The notes under the pieces: generated by a model | Seen by the model: only the letters and a program-made list of their open reading frames with translations | The model's database searches: none | Told to the model about the DNA's origin: nothing | Part shown: piece after piece, positions 39,525 through 51,502 of the stretch | How positions within the stretch are numbered: the stretch's first letter is position 1 | Layout: the number at the start of each line of letters is the position of its first letter | Assembly: GCA_001683735.1 (NCBI GenBank) | Contig: LUGG01000031.1 | Location: forward strand, 124,001 to 188,000 | Source of the DNA: Grifola frondosa | Lineage: Eukaryota > Basidiomycota > Agaricomycetes > Polyporales > Grifolaceae | Direction: 5' to 3' | DNA length: 64,000 nt | Translations under genes and position numbers: made by a program

Positions 39525-40965
39525 CATGATGTACGGAACTTGTACCCCCGCTCAGCGCTGAGCTTCGGACACGACTGGACAGTCGAAGTCGACGTGTTGA
39601 CACCGACCGGAGAGTGGGCACGCCGGACGCGCCACACATATGGCAAAACTCAAACTCTGACGACCGTGCACATGTAGGTAGAAGTTCGAGGCACCGTATG
39701 CATCTGACCGCTGACGTTGACGGGCGTCCGGATCCCGGACGATAACCAGTGAGCGAAGGAGGTGTCTGGCTGCGGACGCCACGATGCCGAAGACGCGCGG
39801 GCTTGCGCGCGAAGCAAACTTTGAAAGTGTGCAGTATTGTGAATGCCGGGGGAGGTTCCGTTCCAGCAAGCGCGGAACTGCACATGTGCACGAGCGTGGT
39901 CCATTGTGAAGAGCAAATTGAGACCAGTCCAAGGATACCAGCATGTCCGGTGGCGGCGAGTCGGCTCCTAGTAGAGTATCTGCGCAAGAAGCCTGCCGCA
40001 GGTGAGTGTGAGGAGATGGTTCACGTGTAGCACTCACGCCGAATTCGCGCATCCATGTTGTAACGTTCACGGTAACGTAGCTCTAACGTTTCCTTTTTGG
40101 CCGTGTTCCCGACGTTCACTGCTTTTCACCGTGTGTCGTGGCTACTTCGCGCCATGATAAGTATATGGTCCACAGAACCCTCCCGGTGTTCATAAATTTG
40201 CCACCAATTGGAAGGGGTACCGGAAGACATGGACCGAATAGAGGTTCCCGGGAGCGGATAAAGGCGGGCGAACTGTATATATGATATCAGCAACAGCATC
40301 CCGAGGAAGTCGAAGAAGCCTCCATCATTCCGCAAAGAGAAGGGCACGTGCAGAATGCGGGTACACATCGTATCAAATGTACGAGATAGGTGGGCCGTAT
40401 TCCTATAGGTGACGTTCCCAGTCATCTGGTCCGCGAGCACAGCATCTTCGATGGCATCAAGACGGGTGTCGTCGAAGTCCGCGCATGAAGCTCCGCACAT
40501 TTGGCGAAATATGTATGTATGGCAAGGGCGCTTGGGGACCATCGTGACGAAGTCGACAGCGGTACGGGACCAAAAGATGGTCAATACCTCCATTTCCTAC
40601 GCGAGCTGAGGACACGAGTACCATATATGCTGGCCATTCGCGACGTGTTGCGCCTAGGAGTTAGAGACGGCGGCCAACGATGATAAAAGCACGAACATGC
40701 ATTTGGATCCGCCGTCAAGAACTGTTCGTACCTCCGCGGTGGACTTGGGGCCTTCAGTGCTGGCCGCTGACAGATTCGCCATCTACATGATCGCATCCGA
40801 CCGAATGACGGTGACTGGGGTAAGGAGCAGTGAGCTGGGCACGCGGCTGAAGCCGACGGTAGTAAATTGAACATGCCACAGGATTCTTGTCAACGAGATG
40901 CGCGCTGCGAAATTGCGGTCGCAATGTAGAGGAGTATTATACTGAAGCGTCGAATGCCTGTGGGA
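39525..40965 (-). repeat. Copy B of the diverged inverted duplication
   Basis: Reverse-oriented partner of 34520-36260. On the minus strand it contains VTVIRSDAIM, DFDDTRLDAIEDAVLADQMT and TSIRSMSSGTPSNWWQIYEH, and near its end the same GGGGGTACAAGTTCCGTA string as copy A. Frames are interrupted. The two copies enclose about 3.3 kb with the Bud6-domain gene. Confidence 0.6.
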
Positions 40966-41804
40966 AGCCCTGGATACGGCGCTGAAGTGGTAGACAGCTC
41001 CGATAGAATATATCACCAAAGACAAAACGGACCCCGTTGTTGCCTACTCTGAAGCTGCGGGAAAATACGAATTCAGTCTTTCATGAAACTGGAGGGCGGC
41101 TTGAGATGTTCAGTCATGCATCGAGATAACTCGGCTGACCCAGAACGGCTCCGATAATGCGGACACGATGAGTACCAGTTTCCAAAGGGTTACGGCGATA
41201 GAGATCGCAATCGGATGTTGGTAAGGAGTGGTAAGGACGTCCGCCCGATATTGAAGAGGGCAACTGCATTGCCTGCCACTTGAAAGATGGTAGGCAAACC
41301 AGACAATAGACGTCGAATAAGGCTGTAGAACAACGAACAGGTCCCGCCGAAAGAATGTCCTTGCAGAACATACTATGCAGCTGCACTCAGATGGCTGTAA
41401 CACAAAAAAAAGGAGAGAGAGCTCAGAGCACCCTTTGGAGGTTTTTGACCGCCTGACACATTTGATGATAAACTCGGTGAACGATGCTGGAAGAGAATGA
41501 AAGACAAAGATTCTGTCCCAGCCGTCCTCGAACCGGCCTCCGACATTCAAACAACATCGTCCGTTTCGATTACTTATTTAAAAGTTACCTTAAATGTAGT
41601 TCGTTTCCAATTAGGCGCTTCTACGCACTCACGACTCGGATGCTCTTCGATGAACGAATCTGAGCATGCGGACAGCGTGTCTAATACCTCGACGACGACG
41701 GACACGCGAATGCTCATTCTCTCTTGACGATATACTGATCATCAAATGTCTTTCAGCACACGTCTGCCAGCTACTTCTGGAACAGGCGAAGTTCAGGGAA
41801 TCGT
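40966..41804. other. Region beyond copy B; a 146-codon ORF on the minus strand
   Basis: An ORF on the minus strand (41550-41110) has two hydrophobic stretches but no family resemblance. It may be the 5' part of the sequence in copy B. I do not call a gene. Confidence 0.3.
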
Positions 41805-44430
41805 TTGTCCTTGAAACCATCGCCGTCGACGGAGGACTTGCAGCCGAACGAATCTATTGGAAAGAGGGCTTCAGGGCTCCCCCTATCATTAGGACTTCTA
41901 TGTCGCTTCCTCGTAGATCGACGTACGTGTGACATCGCGAAAAATGGACGGCGAGGGTCAGCGTTGTCCAGCATTTACTTCGCAGGATGGACGCGAAGTG
42001 TGAACAATCCCCAGGACTTTTCCAGGTACGCGTCCAGTTCAAACGGACAGAATGCGCGATATCCACGCCTCCCAAGCCGGAGCGGATTGCAAGGTCGTCC
42101 TTCCGGACGACCATATCCTTCCCAGGACGGTGGCACACGCTCCTCCCATGGCTCCGGCGCGAATACCACTCCATTAACGTCGTCACGCTGGCAAAAGACA
42201 TCGTTGGCTTCCCATGTGGGTGATCTACCCTCTCACTCGGACACAACCTTGTCGCGGTCGTCTCCGGCAGCGCCGCAGGAACCACAGCTATTAGCCAATT
42301 TAATAAAACATTCTTCAACCAGCGTATTCCCTACACCATCTCCATCCCCATCTTTAGTTGCTACAAAGCTCCCTCCTCGACAGCCGTCTCAACCCGATCC
42401 CTCAGTGGACATGGGCGCTCAGAGCCTCGTAAATGTAATCAACAACTCGTACAATTCTTCACGGTCAGATGCGATCCAAAATCCACCATACAAACGGCGC
42501 AAGGTGGATGTAGCGACTGATGACGCATCGCAGTCCGCCACATCGCTGCCTAAAGGCGATCAAGATAGCTTCAACCCGAGGTCCTCGCCACCTCTTGTTA
42601 CTCCTGTGCCGCCCATCGTTACAAAGCCTGAATCTCCCAAGCCGCAGAACTCCGTCAAGCGTGAACGTAGCCCGACGCCCCCGATATCCCATACGCCGCG
42701 GCCCGTAACTGAGGGAGCTCTCCGTTTCGTGCTGCCCCCGAAATGCCGGAAATCGCATCCAGATTATGCAAATAATCGCAAGAAGTGGGTCGCTCAGGAA
42801 GTCAAGAAGCTGCGCGAGCTGAAATTGGAGATCACCAGGGTCTTCACTCGGTCGGTGGCTGGTCTACCTCTTTGACCTGCTGTCTGACTGAATTACATTC
42901 CTGCAGAGATGATGGGATGGTCATCGACTGGTGAGTCCGATCCATATGCGTGAGTTGAAAAAAATGTAATCTATTGGGTTATTCGAAAAGGAAGAGCTCC
43001 AGCCCCGTCATGTCCGATACGCTGCTTCCTGCAGTTCCAGAAGATAGTGCTGTCCGTGCGATTGACGTTGATACCAAACATTCTACAGTCAACAGGAAGG
43101 CAAGGCCTACGCCTGTGCAATCAGAGGAGCCCACGGCATCCGTCATCGACGTGGACTCCCCAGAACCAGTGCCCACTGCTATTCCAGGAAGCTGTCATGT
43201 CCCCTCCCCCTCAGAAGCTAGTGCACTAGCCATTGCTTCTGCCTCAGTCTCAGCCCCAAATTCATTTCCGAACCTCATATTCCCCCAGATCGTCGCTCAC
43301 TTTCTCATCCGCTTCCTCGTCAGTCCCCCGTTCGTAGCCCAAGCAGCGGGCGGCGAAATAGCCCTGCGGGCATGAAGCCTGCTGACAAGAAGGCGAAGAA
43401 TGAACTGCGTAGAACTTCCACCACACCGCAAAGTCGTGTTGTTACATCTTCTGCGCCACCTCGTTCAGCCACACCTGATATCGTCGATCTTACTATGGAG
43501 CTGGAATCCGACTTGGATAAGCAACGGCCGCTGCCAAAGGCTCAATCCATTCTCCCGAAGATGCATCTCATGACAGACAGGCAGGGAGACTACCGGATCT
43601 CACGCAGCGGCCGAAGAATGTACAACAACAACCGTCACTGAAGTCATCAAGAGGGTGCAGTTGGAAACATCGCGGCGTCAGGTCCCGATAGGCGCTAGCG
43701 CTATCCGCCCGAATACTGGTTCCAACGAAGAAACGGTATCCGTTTGTCCACACAGCACATCGACACTGGAAGGGTCGAAGAGTTCCAATGTGGAACAGCG
43801 CGCTGTCATTGATGCAGCTTTGGCATGCGAAGCGCCGTCGAAGGAAGAAATCGATGATATGCAGGCCGCTGCGCTTCGTTTCCTGCAAAGGTCAGCACCT
43901 CTTACATTCCTGGGAATGCATCGACACTAACTCTTCTTCGCAGCTACACACTCACATTCGAATCTGACCGCGCCGGCCTCGCCAGTGCATACTCGCGCGA
44001 TGCGACATTCTCCATCCAAATCTACGATCCATGCTCGCCGACATGCTCTTCCAAGCCTTGCAAAATAAAGCAAGGCCGATTGGACATCATGGCGGAATTG
44101 CTGTCGCTCCCAGATGACCAGCGACTGTACGCCGACATTGCGGGCATGTCGAAGGTCGACTATGACTTCGTACACCTTGGCCAGTTCGTGGGGGCTCTGC
44201 TGATGTGCTATGCGACACAAACCATCAATGTAGATGGCCCTCGTAGAGGGAAGTGGCTGTGTGACCAACGGTTCGTGCTCAAGAGGAAGGAATGGGACGA
44301 GGAGGACCGGTGAGTCGTGTGACCGTACTAGCGATATAATGATGATTAATTTCTCAACAGCTCCACCGAAGGACTGTGGCCACTTGTTGCGGTCTCACAC
44401 CAGATGACAATAAGACATATACCTCTGTGA
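41805..44430 (+). CDS. NTF2-like domain protein, possibly Mex67-like mRNA export factor
   Basis: The N-terminal half is long, disordered and Ser/Pro-rich (about 41944-42720) and contains a KRRK basic patch. A charged block GALRFVLPPKCRKSHPDYAN with NNRKKWVAQEVKKLRELKLE follows. Clear introns join RVFTR to DDGMVIDW and then to KSSSPVMSD. The C-terminus holds an NTF2-like fold: AALRFLQR, YTLTFESDRAGLASAYSRDA, TFSIQIYDP, LGQFVGALLMCYATQ, and a last exon (44361-44430) giving STEGLWPLVAVSHQM. The pattern RFLQRY....DR..LASAYS is reminiscent of the NTF2-like part of mRNA-export receptors. The LRR and UBA parts of Mex67 are not seen, so the specific role is open. The start is uncertain (41805, or ATG at 41945 in another frame followed by an intron). 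One-base breaks lie near 43255 and 43600. Confidence 0.6.
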
Positions 44431-44637
44431 TGATCTATAGGTGTTCCGTATCTTATATGCTTTCGATGTTGTTCTAAGTATATTTGTTTGATCCACACTC
44501 TATTCCTTGTCACTTCTCGTTGTATCGTTACCTATAGCTCGCCTGAGCTTGTCTCAATGGCAGATTCAAAATGTGCATACAGATCATGTCTCTAAGTCTT
44601 ACAGCTGGAATATACAAACTACGAAAGCGGTGCTCGA

Positions 44638-46672
44638 TTACCGTCGGTAACCTCTCCGCGTGTCCTTCGCTTTCATCGCCCTTCTTCTCTCCCTCTCCTC
44701 TTCTTTTGCACGCGCTCCCCTCTGCCTGGGATCAATGACTTCATAGTCTCTCTCAGCCTTGGCAACCTCTTCCTCGTTCCCCTTCGGGAAATATAATGCA
44801 TGGGACAAGAATCCAGTGTCGTTGTCCACCTCCATTCCAGGATCTTCTCCAACGGGCAGTTTCTGCTCTGCTGCTTCACCCTGCTCCTGTTCAGGCGCCT
44901 CCGGCTCCCCGTCGAGAGCGGTGCCCTTCAGCTTGCTTCGGAAGCTGTTGAGCGCAGCCAGGACGTCTCCTTCGTCCTTACGTTTTCCATCCTTGCCCTT
45001 CTTGTGCAGCCCACGACCCTTACTATACTTCGCCATCTCCTCTTCCAGATACGATTTCTTCGCCTTCTTCTTCGCCGGCTCCTCGTCGCTGTCTTCACCG
45101 CCACGCCGTGCCAGCTTCCGGATCTCCGCCTCCATTTTCTCAATCTCGGTTTTGCGGGCGTTGCTCTGTGCGGCTTGCTCTTGCGCGTGCTTCTCACGAA
45201 TCTTCGTGATCTCTGAAGCCTCCTTTGATGGTTTCTGGGAATGATGAAGCGAGTTAGTAAGGCGGTTGATGGGGTTGCATCGCATGACGCACAGCTTCAG
45301 TCTTCGGTTCTGCCGCGCTCTGGGTAGGTTTAGATGTCTTCTCTTTGGGCGTCGAAGAAAGTAAGGCAGGGATAGCCACAGGTTGCTCAGGATTCTCGAC
45401 AACTGCATTATCCATCAACAAAACCGAATAACGGCCAAAATAATTATGAGGGGACTTACGATCGGGACGAACAATCGGCTTCTTCTTAAAAGCAATGGGT
45501 TCTTCTTCTGCACCCTCCTCCGCACCGAAGCTCAACAATTTGACATCTCTGGGGGACAAGAAATGCATCAGGATCATCTGATGCAGTTCAGCGGTGTTTA
45601 AGAAGGTAACCGTACTTTTTGGCTCCTCTGCGTTTTTGCTCTTCCTCTCTCTCACGTTGCGCCTTCTCGCGCGCTCGCTGTTGAGCTCGTTTCTCTTCTG
45701 CGGTGATGCGGGGGACAATGTCGTCAAAGGGATTGTCGATAATACGTATCCTCTTGATCTTTGGGGGGCTGTGTGATAATCAATGCAAAGCCTTCGAGAT
45801 GAGCAATGATGGATGCATACTAGAGAGGGCGTTCGTTCTCATCAATCTCTAGTAATAATAGCCTGAAAAACTCATGTCAGATTTCGTGAGGCGTGATGAG
45901 GATACTTACCCATGCTACCGATCTTCATGACATCTGACAAAGTAGATATTCAATTTATGTGATCGACTTTGGATGTCAACACACGCACTGAAGATAGTGT
46001 CCCCTATGACACGCCCAAACAGTGTGTGCTTGCCATGTAGTTGTCCGCACGATCTGCACGTTACGTACGTCGTCTTGCGTCGGTAAATCGGGACAGACAC
46101 ATCGCAAAAATCCACTCACCGAGTGTAATGAAAAACTGAGAATCATTGGAGTTCTTCGTCCCGTTGTTCGCCATTGCCACTAACCCACGATGAGCGAACC
46201 GCAGACGCGGATGAATCTCATCCTCAAAGGGTTCTGTCCTGAAAGTTAGGGAGCGGTGCACGAGCAGAGTGGTAATGTGTGCTTGCCTCCGTAGAACGAC
46301 TCTCCACCGGCGCCGGTGCCAGTTCTGTCTCCCGTCTGGACTAGAAAGTCGGGCACAATCCTTGAACGCGTCAGACACGGTTCACTTGAAACGTAAAACA
46401 CAAGGCAAGCAATCTCGCATACCTATGGAAAATTACACCATCATAGTATCCTGTCCTCGTGTCAGCAAAAGCCTCAATGGTTCACAGAGGGACATACCTT
46501 CCATAGCGAGAGCGAGGAAGTTCCTACATGTTTTGGGAGTTTCCTTCATACTCACTGTCAAATTTGTTCAAGATGGGCTACGTGATCAGCCACTTACTTT
46601 CGACCATAATTCTATATCAATCTCTCCAGCTGTTGTCTCGATAATAACGCGTCCATGAGTAGGAAGAGCCAT
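44638..46672 (-). CDS. CWC27: Spliceosome-associated cyclophilin Cwc27
   Basis: Cwc27 is a cyclophilin-fold component of the activated spliceosome, binding Cwc22. The ATG at 46672 gives MALPTHGRVIIETTAGEIDI. Later exons carry the cyclophilin signatures EIHPRLRFAHRGLVAMANNG, NDSQFFITL and LHGKHTLFGRVIGDTIF. The post-cyclophilin region reads RIRIIDNPFDDIVPRITAEE with EKRAQQRAREKAQRE, then DVKLLSFGAEEGAEEEPIAF, typical of Cwc27. The C-terminus is charged and coiled (AEIRKLARRGGEDSDEEPAK, EEEMAKYSKGRGLHKKGKDG) and ends ERRRAMKAKDTRRGYRR at 44638. Many short introns split the cyclophilin domain. Nuclear. It is divergent from Ubc6 over 178 bp and convergent with the NTF2-like gene. Confidence 0.93.
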
Positions 46673-46850
46673 GGTGAGTGTCGAACGTCGGTCTTCCCAG
46701 AATAGGCATACGGGGGATTAGCTTCGTCACCACGTGGAGTTCACGCGAAGCTCACATGGTGCGGCCGAGTGACAACGCTTTGGCCGAACAGGGTACTTAC
46801 TTACTCTTGCACCACAGCCTTGTTCTTCGATCCTTTGATAATACCCTACC
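46673..46850. promoter_or_regulatory. 178-bp shared divergent promoter of CWC27 and UBC6
   Basis: The two start codons face away from each other with only 178 bp between them. Both promoters and 5' UTRs must lie here, unless transcription starts inside the neighbouring gene. No TATA box is evident. Confidence 0.65.
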
Positions 46851-48149
46851 ATGGCCTCGAAAGCTGCCCACAAACGAGTGCGTCGGACTAATCGCTGCTG
46901 TTCTGATTTCATCGAAGCTGACCGCTATTTATTTCGGCGCTCAGCTCAACAAGGAATATGTTGCCATGCAGAAGGAGCCCCCTCCGTTCGTTTGGGCAGT
47001 CCCGGACGAGAAGAACATACTGACATGTGAGTGGCACATATTTGGTTCACTTTGAGTGACTTATGTTTGCTTTTCAGGGAATTATATCATTGTATGGCAT
47101 CCTATACTCATTCCATCGCACGATCTTACTAAGAGGAAATATGTCTCCAGCGTGGTCCCCCCGATTCACCCTTCGCAGGCGGAGAGTATCACGGAGTCTT
47201 GTTGTTTCCCTCGGAGTATCCATTTAAGCCCCCTGGTATCAAGGTATGCCGCCCTTTGTAAGCTGAGGGTATCTTGTTGAATTAACTGCTGCCTAGATGC
47301 TTACTCCATCCGGTCGCTTTCAACCCGACAGGAAGATCTGCTTTTCCATGTCTGACTTTCATCCTGGCACTGTGAGTGGTAAAGCATATTCCATGTGCGG
47401 TGTTTGCTCACCGGTCGCTTCTCTTGATGTAGTGGAACCCTGCATGGAGTGTGGCAACAATGTACGTTCGTTTGATCCCCTTAAACCATAGCCATTGAGA
47501 AACTGATCGCGATTGACAGATTGACAGGCCTCTTGTCGTTCATGCTCTCAGATGAATGACCACCGGGTCTGTTACGGCCAGTGATGCTGAGAAGCGCGCA
47601 TACGCTGCCCGAAGCCACGCTTGGAACCTATCGCAGCGGAAGTTCAAGGACGCCTTTCCCGAAGTGAGTTGCTCGAATTTGATTTCGATGATACGATCAT
47701 TTCCTCCAGTCCACATCATCTCAGTTTGTCTCGATCGTCTTCACTGCAGATCGCATTCCTTTTTCCCTTCCCCCAATGCTAACAAATAGTCTTTTGTGTA
47801 GCACTGCACTCCCATGCCCCGTGATCTGCCTAATATGGGCGAGAAAGATCGTGGTGTGGCTCCCCTATCGCAATCCTCCCCTTCCACGTTGGTATCAGCA
47901 ACACCGACCCCTTCACAGCCTCGGGTTGTTGTGACTCCCGCGACGCCTTCATCGAGCGATGCTAATCTTGTGTCCCGAACATCCAGCAGCGCCGTGAGTT
48001 CTCCTGCGGTACCAAATGGTACCCATGATGTGAATAAAGCCGCCGCTGGGTGGACTGCCTCGTGGCGACAGATGATCTGGGAGAAGTGGCGATGGGGAGT
48101 CGTCCTGGCTTTGGCCCTTGTTGTCTCTCGGTTGTCGTCAAGTACCTAG
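46851..48149 (+). CDS. UBC6: Tail-anchored E2 ubiquitin-conjugating enzyme Ubc6
   Basis: Ubc6 works with Doa10-type E3 ligases in ER-associated degradation. Exon 1 is 46851-46877 (MASKAAHKR), then LNKEYVAMQKEPPPFVWAVP, WNYII, RGPPDSPFAGGEYHGVLLFP with EYPFKPPGIK, and MLTPSGRFQPDRKICFSMSD with FHPGTWNPAWSVATILTGLL. The catalytic cysteine is the one in KICFSMSDFHP, the Ubc6-specific context. Seven or more short introns are present. The C-terminus is a Ser/Thr/Pro-rich linker and a final hydrophobic helix (WGVVLALALVVSRL), the tail anchor, with stop at 48147-48149. A one-base break occurs at GATGAATGACC (about 47555), where the family has an extra A. Converges on thymidylate kinase. Confidence 0.93.
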
Positions 48150-48487
48150 ACCCGATCGACGGTTGATTGTCGGCGACAGCGCACCTTCATTATCTTCCCT
48201 GTTGGTGGTTTTTGGTCTAATTGTGTTGGCGGCAGTACGATGGGGATGTATGAATGTTAGTGAAAGTCCTCATGATAGTAAGGGACGGTTTCGCAGTCTA
48301 TTGCAGTTGTTGCATCCCACATTCCTTCGAGTTCGTTTATATTTTTGTTTGTTCCTTCTCACTCCCCTCCTCCCGTTCCTTGCCATCATCCATGCTACGA
48401 TATGTAAATCTAGAATCGAGCGGAATAATATGCAGTGATTGATTATGTGAATGTCGCCTCTGCTGGTGCTGTTACACGATGATTTAT

Positions 48488-49309
48488 TCAACTAGATGTA
48501 CAAATGCGAATTCTTGTGTCTATTTTCGTGGTCGTCCCACAGCCGTTGGAGGGTGTGATTAACACCCTTTGAGGAGGTTCGATGTGTCTCCACATCACCT
48601 CCGCGACCTCTTCCTTTGGCAGATCTGCATCCACCACGATCCACTTGCTGCCTTCGCCCATCTCGATCCCGATCCGCTCGAACACGTCGCGCACGCGCTC
48701 CTGCACGTCCTCCTTCTCGTACCGCTCATCGCCATATCCGCCGCGCTCCTTCGCCTTCTCGGGAGACACGTCGAGGAACAGCGTGATGTCTGGAGCAGGC
48801 AGCGACACGTCTGGCGCGCGGCACCACTCGTACGACATGTCTGGCTTGTTCTTGGCTGCAGAGAAGGCCATGCCCGAGAACGCGTAGCGATCGCAGAGCA
48901 CCGTGGTACCTGCTTTGAGAGTCTCTTCTATGGAAGACCTGAGAGCGGAAGTGGTGATATGGGTGAGTAGCACGTGCCAGCCATCGTCACAGCAAGATGG
49001 GCACTCACGCGAGCTCCCAGCGGTTAGCAGAAAACAGCAGGTGGATCGCATGGTCGTCCAAGTCACTTTCAGAGCGCAGGTATGAATCAATCATCTTCCC
49101 AATAGCGGTTGTCCGGTCTGTTCATTCGAGAATCAACGGCTAAGTCACGGACGAAAGGAGGTGACGTACTCACCGGGGAACTTGATCAGCTTTGCTTGAA
49201 CGCCTGCGCTGTGCAAGCGTTCAAGGAGTAGTGCACTTTGTGTGCTTTTGCCTGAGCGGTCGAGCCCCTCGATGACTACGAATGCACCGCGAGATTTACG
49301 TTCTACCAT
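48488..49309 (-). CDS. CDC8: Thymidylate kinase (dTMP kinase)
   Basis: Catalyses ATP + dTMP to ADP + dTDP, needed for DNA synthesis. Exon 1 is 49309-49174 ([20 protein letters not shown] with P-loop GLDRSGKST, ending KFPG). Exon 2 starts at 49117 ([35 protein letters not shown]). A further exon has [20 protein letters not shown] with the DRY motif, [20 protein letters not shown] and [20 protein letters not shown], then the lid region GGYGDERYE and the end at 48488. The frame is clean across all joins. I choose the ATG at 49309 because it directly precedes the P-loop strand; an in-frame ATG at 49429 would add 40 residues of no family character. Confidence 0.95.
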
Positions 49310-49993
49310 AGCTACGTGCAATTTGGACCTACAAGAGGAGGCAAGAAGATAAGCGCGCTGATGCCGATCGTGTCGCGACGCGACATGCGGTACCGTGAGC
49401 GTCTTCCACAACTCCTCGAAATGAAACAACAGACTTTGCAGAATTGCCTTCTTCTCGAACGACCTGAATTAGCCCTGTATAGCATCGTGATGCTGTTATT
49501 TATGTTTTTACGCTAAACATCTGCTAGGAAAGTGTCTTTCTCGCCATGTACGGAGTACAATCCCCGTTCAGCAGGCTTACTGTTCGCACCTCGGGGTGTC
49601 GCTCAAAATTTGTACTCTCTGCCGAAGTCGTTAGTGGGAGAGGATATTGTGCGGTACGCTGGTTAAGGAGTACCTTCTTCCTTTGCGCTTTCTTTGCTTA
49701 CTCGCCACAGAGGTTCAGCCCCATGCGCTGGTAGGCATGATCGCTTGGGACACTGCCTTGGCATCCGGTCCATAGTCCGCTCTTCTTGAGCACAGAGTCA
49801 CATTTCGGCGTGATGGTGGACGAGAAGTGTGCTTGCCTTATTCGCATCCAGATAATGAACACAACAATTTGATAATACCCGGTGCCTCGTGGAATGAATG
49901 CTTTGGAGCCACTGACGTATATGGAAATAACGAGGCTCGCCAACAGAAATTTTGAACGCCGCGGCTATTTCCAACCAAGGGTGCCACATTCCG

Positions 49994-50013
49994 GGAGGGT
50001 ATTTAAGCCCTCC
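49994..50013 (+). promoter_or_regulatory. TATA-like box inside an inverted repeat
   Basis: GGAGGGTATTTAAGCCCTCC: 6-bp arms GGAGGG/CCCTCC around TATTTAAG. It is followed by a CT-rich leader like those of fungal promoters. No supported ORF follows, so the transcript, if any, is unknown. Confidence 0.35.
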
Positions 50014-50925
50014 GCGCATCGTTCAACTCTCCCCAAACCTCTTTCCTCTCGTCCACCACCATCCACCTCCGCTTGCGATCCACCTTCACGAGCTTCTATC
50101 ACTACACTCATCATGCTTGTCTTCAGTTAACCATCAAGACTATCAGTCCTCAATGCCGTCCAACTTTCATAAGTGTGGCGCACGACATTTCAACACAAGT
50201 TCGGGCCACTTCAAGTATCCTTCAAGGCTCCTGTTCCTTTTGGTGTTATCGCTGAACAAGATCTTCCGACGTTGTGGCGTGTAGGTTCAAGGTCTGGAGG
50301 ATCCTCTTCATCAAGATCTCCACTACGCCACGGTGTAATTGCCACTCAACATATTCATCAACGTGATCAAGGTTCGGTTGTTGGACGCCATATTGTGATG
50401 CTAGAGTGGATGGTCCTTCGGTGATTCTTACCCGCTTCATTGGTTATTCTGACATATTGTGGTACGGCCACTCTATATTTGGTCAACAAGTTCTCTCTCG
50501 GTTTGGTTTTTTCTCTTCGCGCTTTATACATCTTTCATCTCCTCTCTTATATCATCTCTTTCTCTTTCATCTTACCTATGTTGGCTACCACATGTGTTCA
50601 TTTCTCGTCTCTCTTCTCTCCTCCCCGTCAAGCCGTCAAGTTCACATCAAGATCTCTTGTTCTTCCCGCAAGTCCCTGGGGTTTTCTCTCTCAAATCTCT
50701 CTTCCTTCGGGATCAAGCTGCTTCGTCAAATCTTCTCAGTCGGTTCGTGAATATTGCTCCAAGTTGGGTTATCAAGATATCTCCTCTATCCTATCAAGCT
50801 TTCAAAACAATCCGCTCTCTCTCTTGTGCTATCCATGTTCTGTCATCCAATGTCGTGTTTGCTTTTCTTGTCATTGCTTTCGATTCCTGTTTACATTACT
50901 GCTCGCTGCCGGGTCTTATCTCATG

Positions 50926-51005
50926 GTCCTTCGGACGGTGGTGAGACCGGGTCCGATCCCGGTCTCGGGGGAGAATTTTGGTCTCAGCTGGGGCAACCAG
51001 CTGAG
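50926..51005 (+). repeat. Three consecutive perfect hairpins
   Basis: Hairpin 1: GTCC-TTC-GGAC (50926-50936). Hairpin 2: GAGACCGGG-tccgat-CCCGGTCTC (50943-50966). Hairpin 3: CTCAGCTGG-ggcaa-CCAGCTGAG (50983-51005). A purine run, CGGGGGAGAA, lies between hairpins 2 and 3 and looks like a polypurine tract. All stems are fully paired. Confidence 0.75.
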
Positions 51006-51502
51006 GCATTCCTGAAGCCTTCAAAGACGCATTAGCGCAGGGCGGACGTAGTTATCTACGACGCACCAAAGGCCAGGTTATATCCCCACGTCCTCCCTTT
51101 AATGGGCAGAAGGTCATGTAGTTCGATTCCTGTGCTCAATAATATATGATGATCGATATTTCGACGTGGGACGTGAATAATGCGAGGTGCATTCAACGGA
51201 AACATCCAAGCTCAAGCTTCATACTTCACTTTTACCGAAGGACCCGCGCCACGTCTCGATTTCGGGTCGCGCCATATACATGTGGCGTTGCACGCTGGCA
51301 ATCCTTCGAAGGACTTTCGAGTGCTCTCGTTACAATCCCATAGATTTTTAATGGCATGTAGTAGCCACATGAATTTGACTGTCGAATATCTCGTGAGCGA
51401 TCTCCATTCCTATCCGTTTGTTACAAGTCGTTGAGTGCAGTCAATCCCTTATCCACCACAACCCTTTCAAACACATTCAAACCCATTTCATCTTTCAACA
51501 AC

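Larger units (their letters stand above)
49310..51502. other. Gene-poor region with pyrimidine-rich tract and hairpins
   Basis: No coding gene is recognised. About 50440-50900 is T/C-rich on the plus strand with meaningless open frames. A promoter-like box and a hairpin cluster (listed separately) suggest remnants of a retroelement or a noncoding transcript. Confidence 0.4.

Noticed and set aside
49310..49429. Longer thymidylate kinase start at 49429
   Set aside because: The added 40 residues have no family character; the ATG at 49309 gives the usual N-terminus just before the P-loop.
51028..51140. tRNA-like A box (TTAGCGCAG) and B box (AGTTCGATTCC)
   Set aside because: Acceptor and T stems do not pair and the spacing is too long for a plain tRNA. 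At most a decayed SINE-type head; not called.
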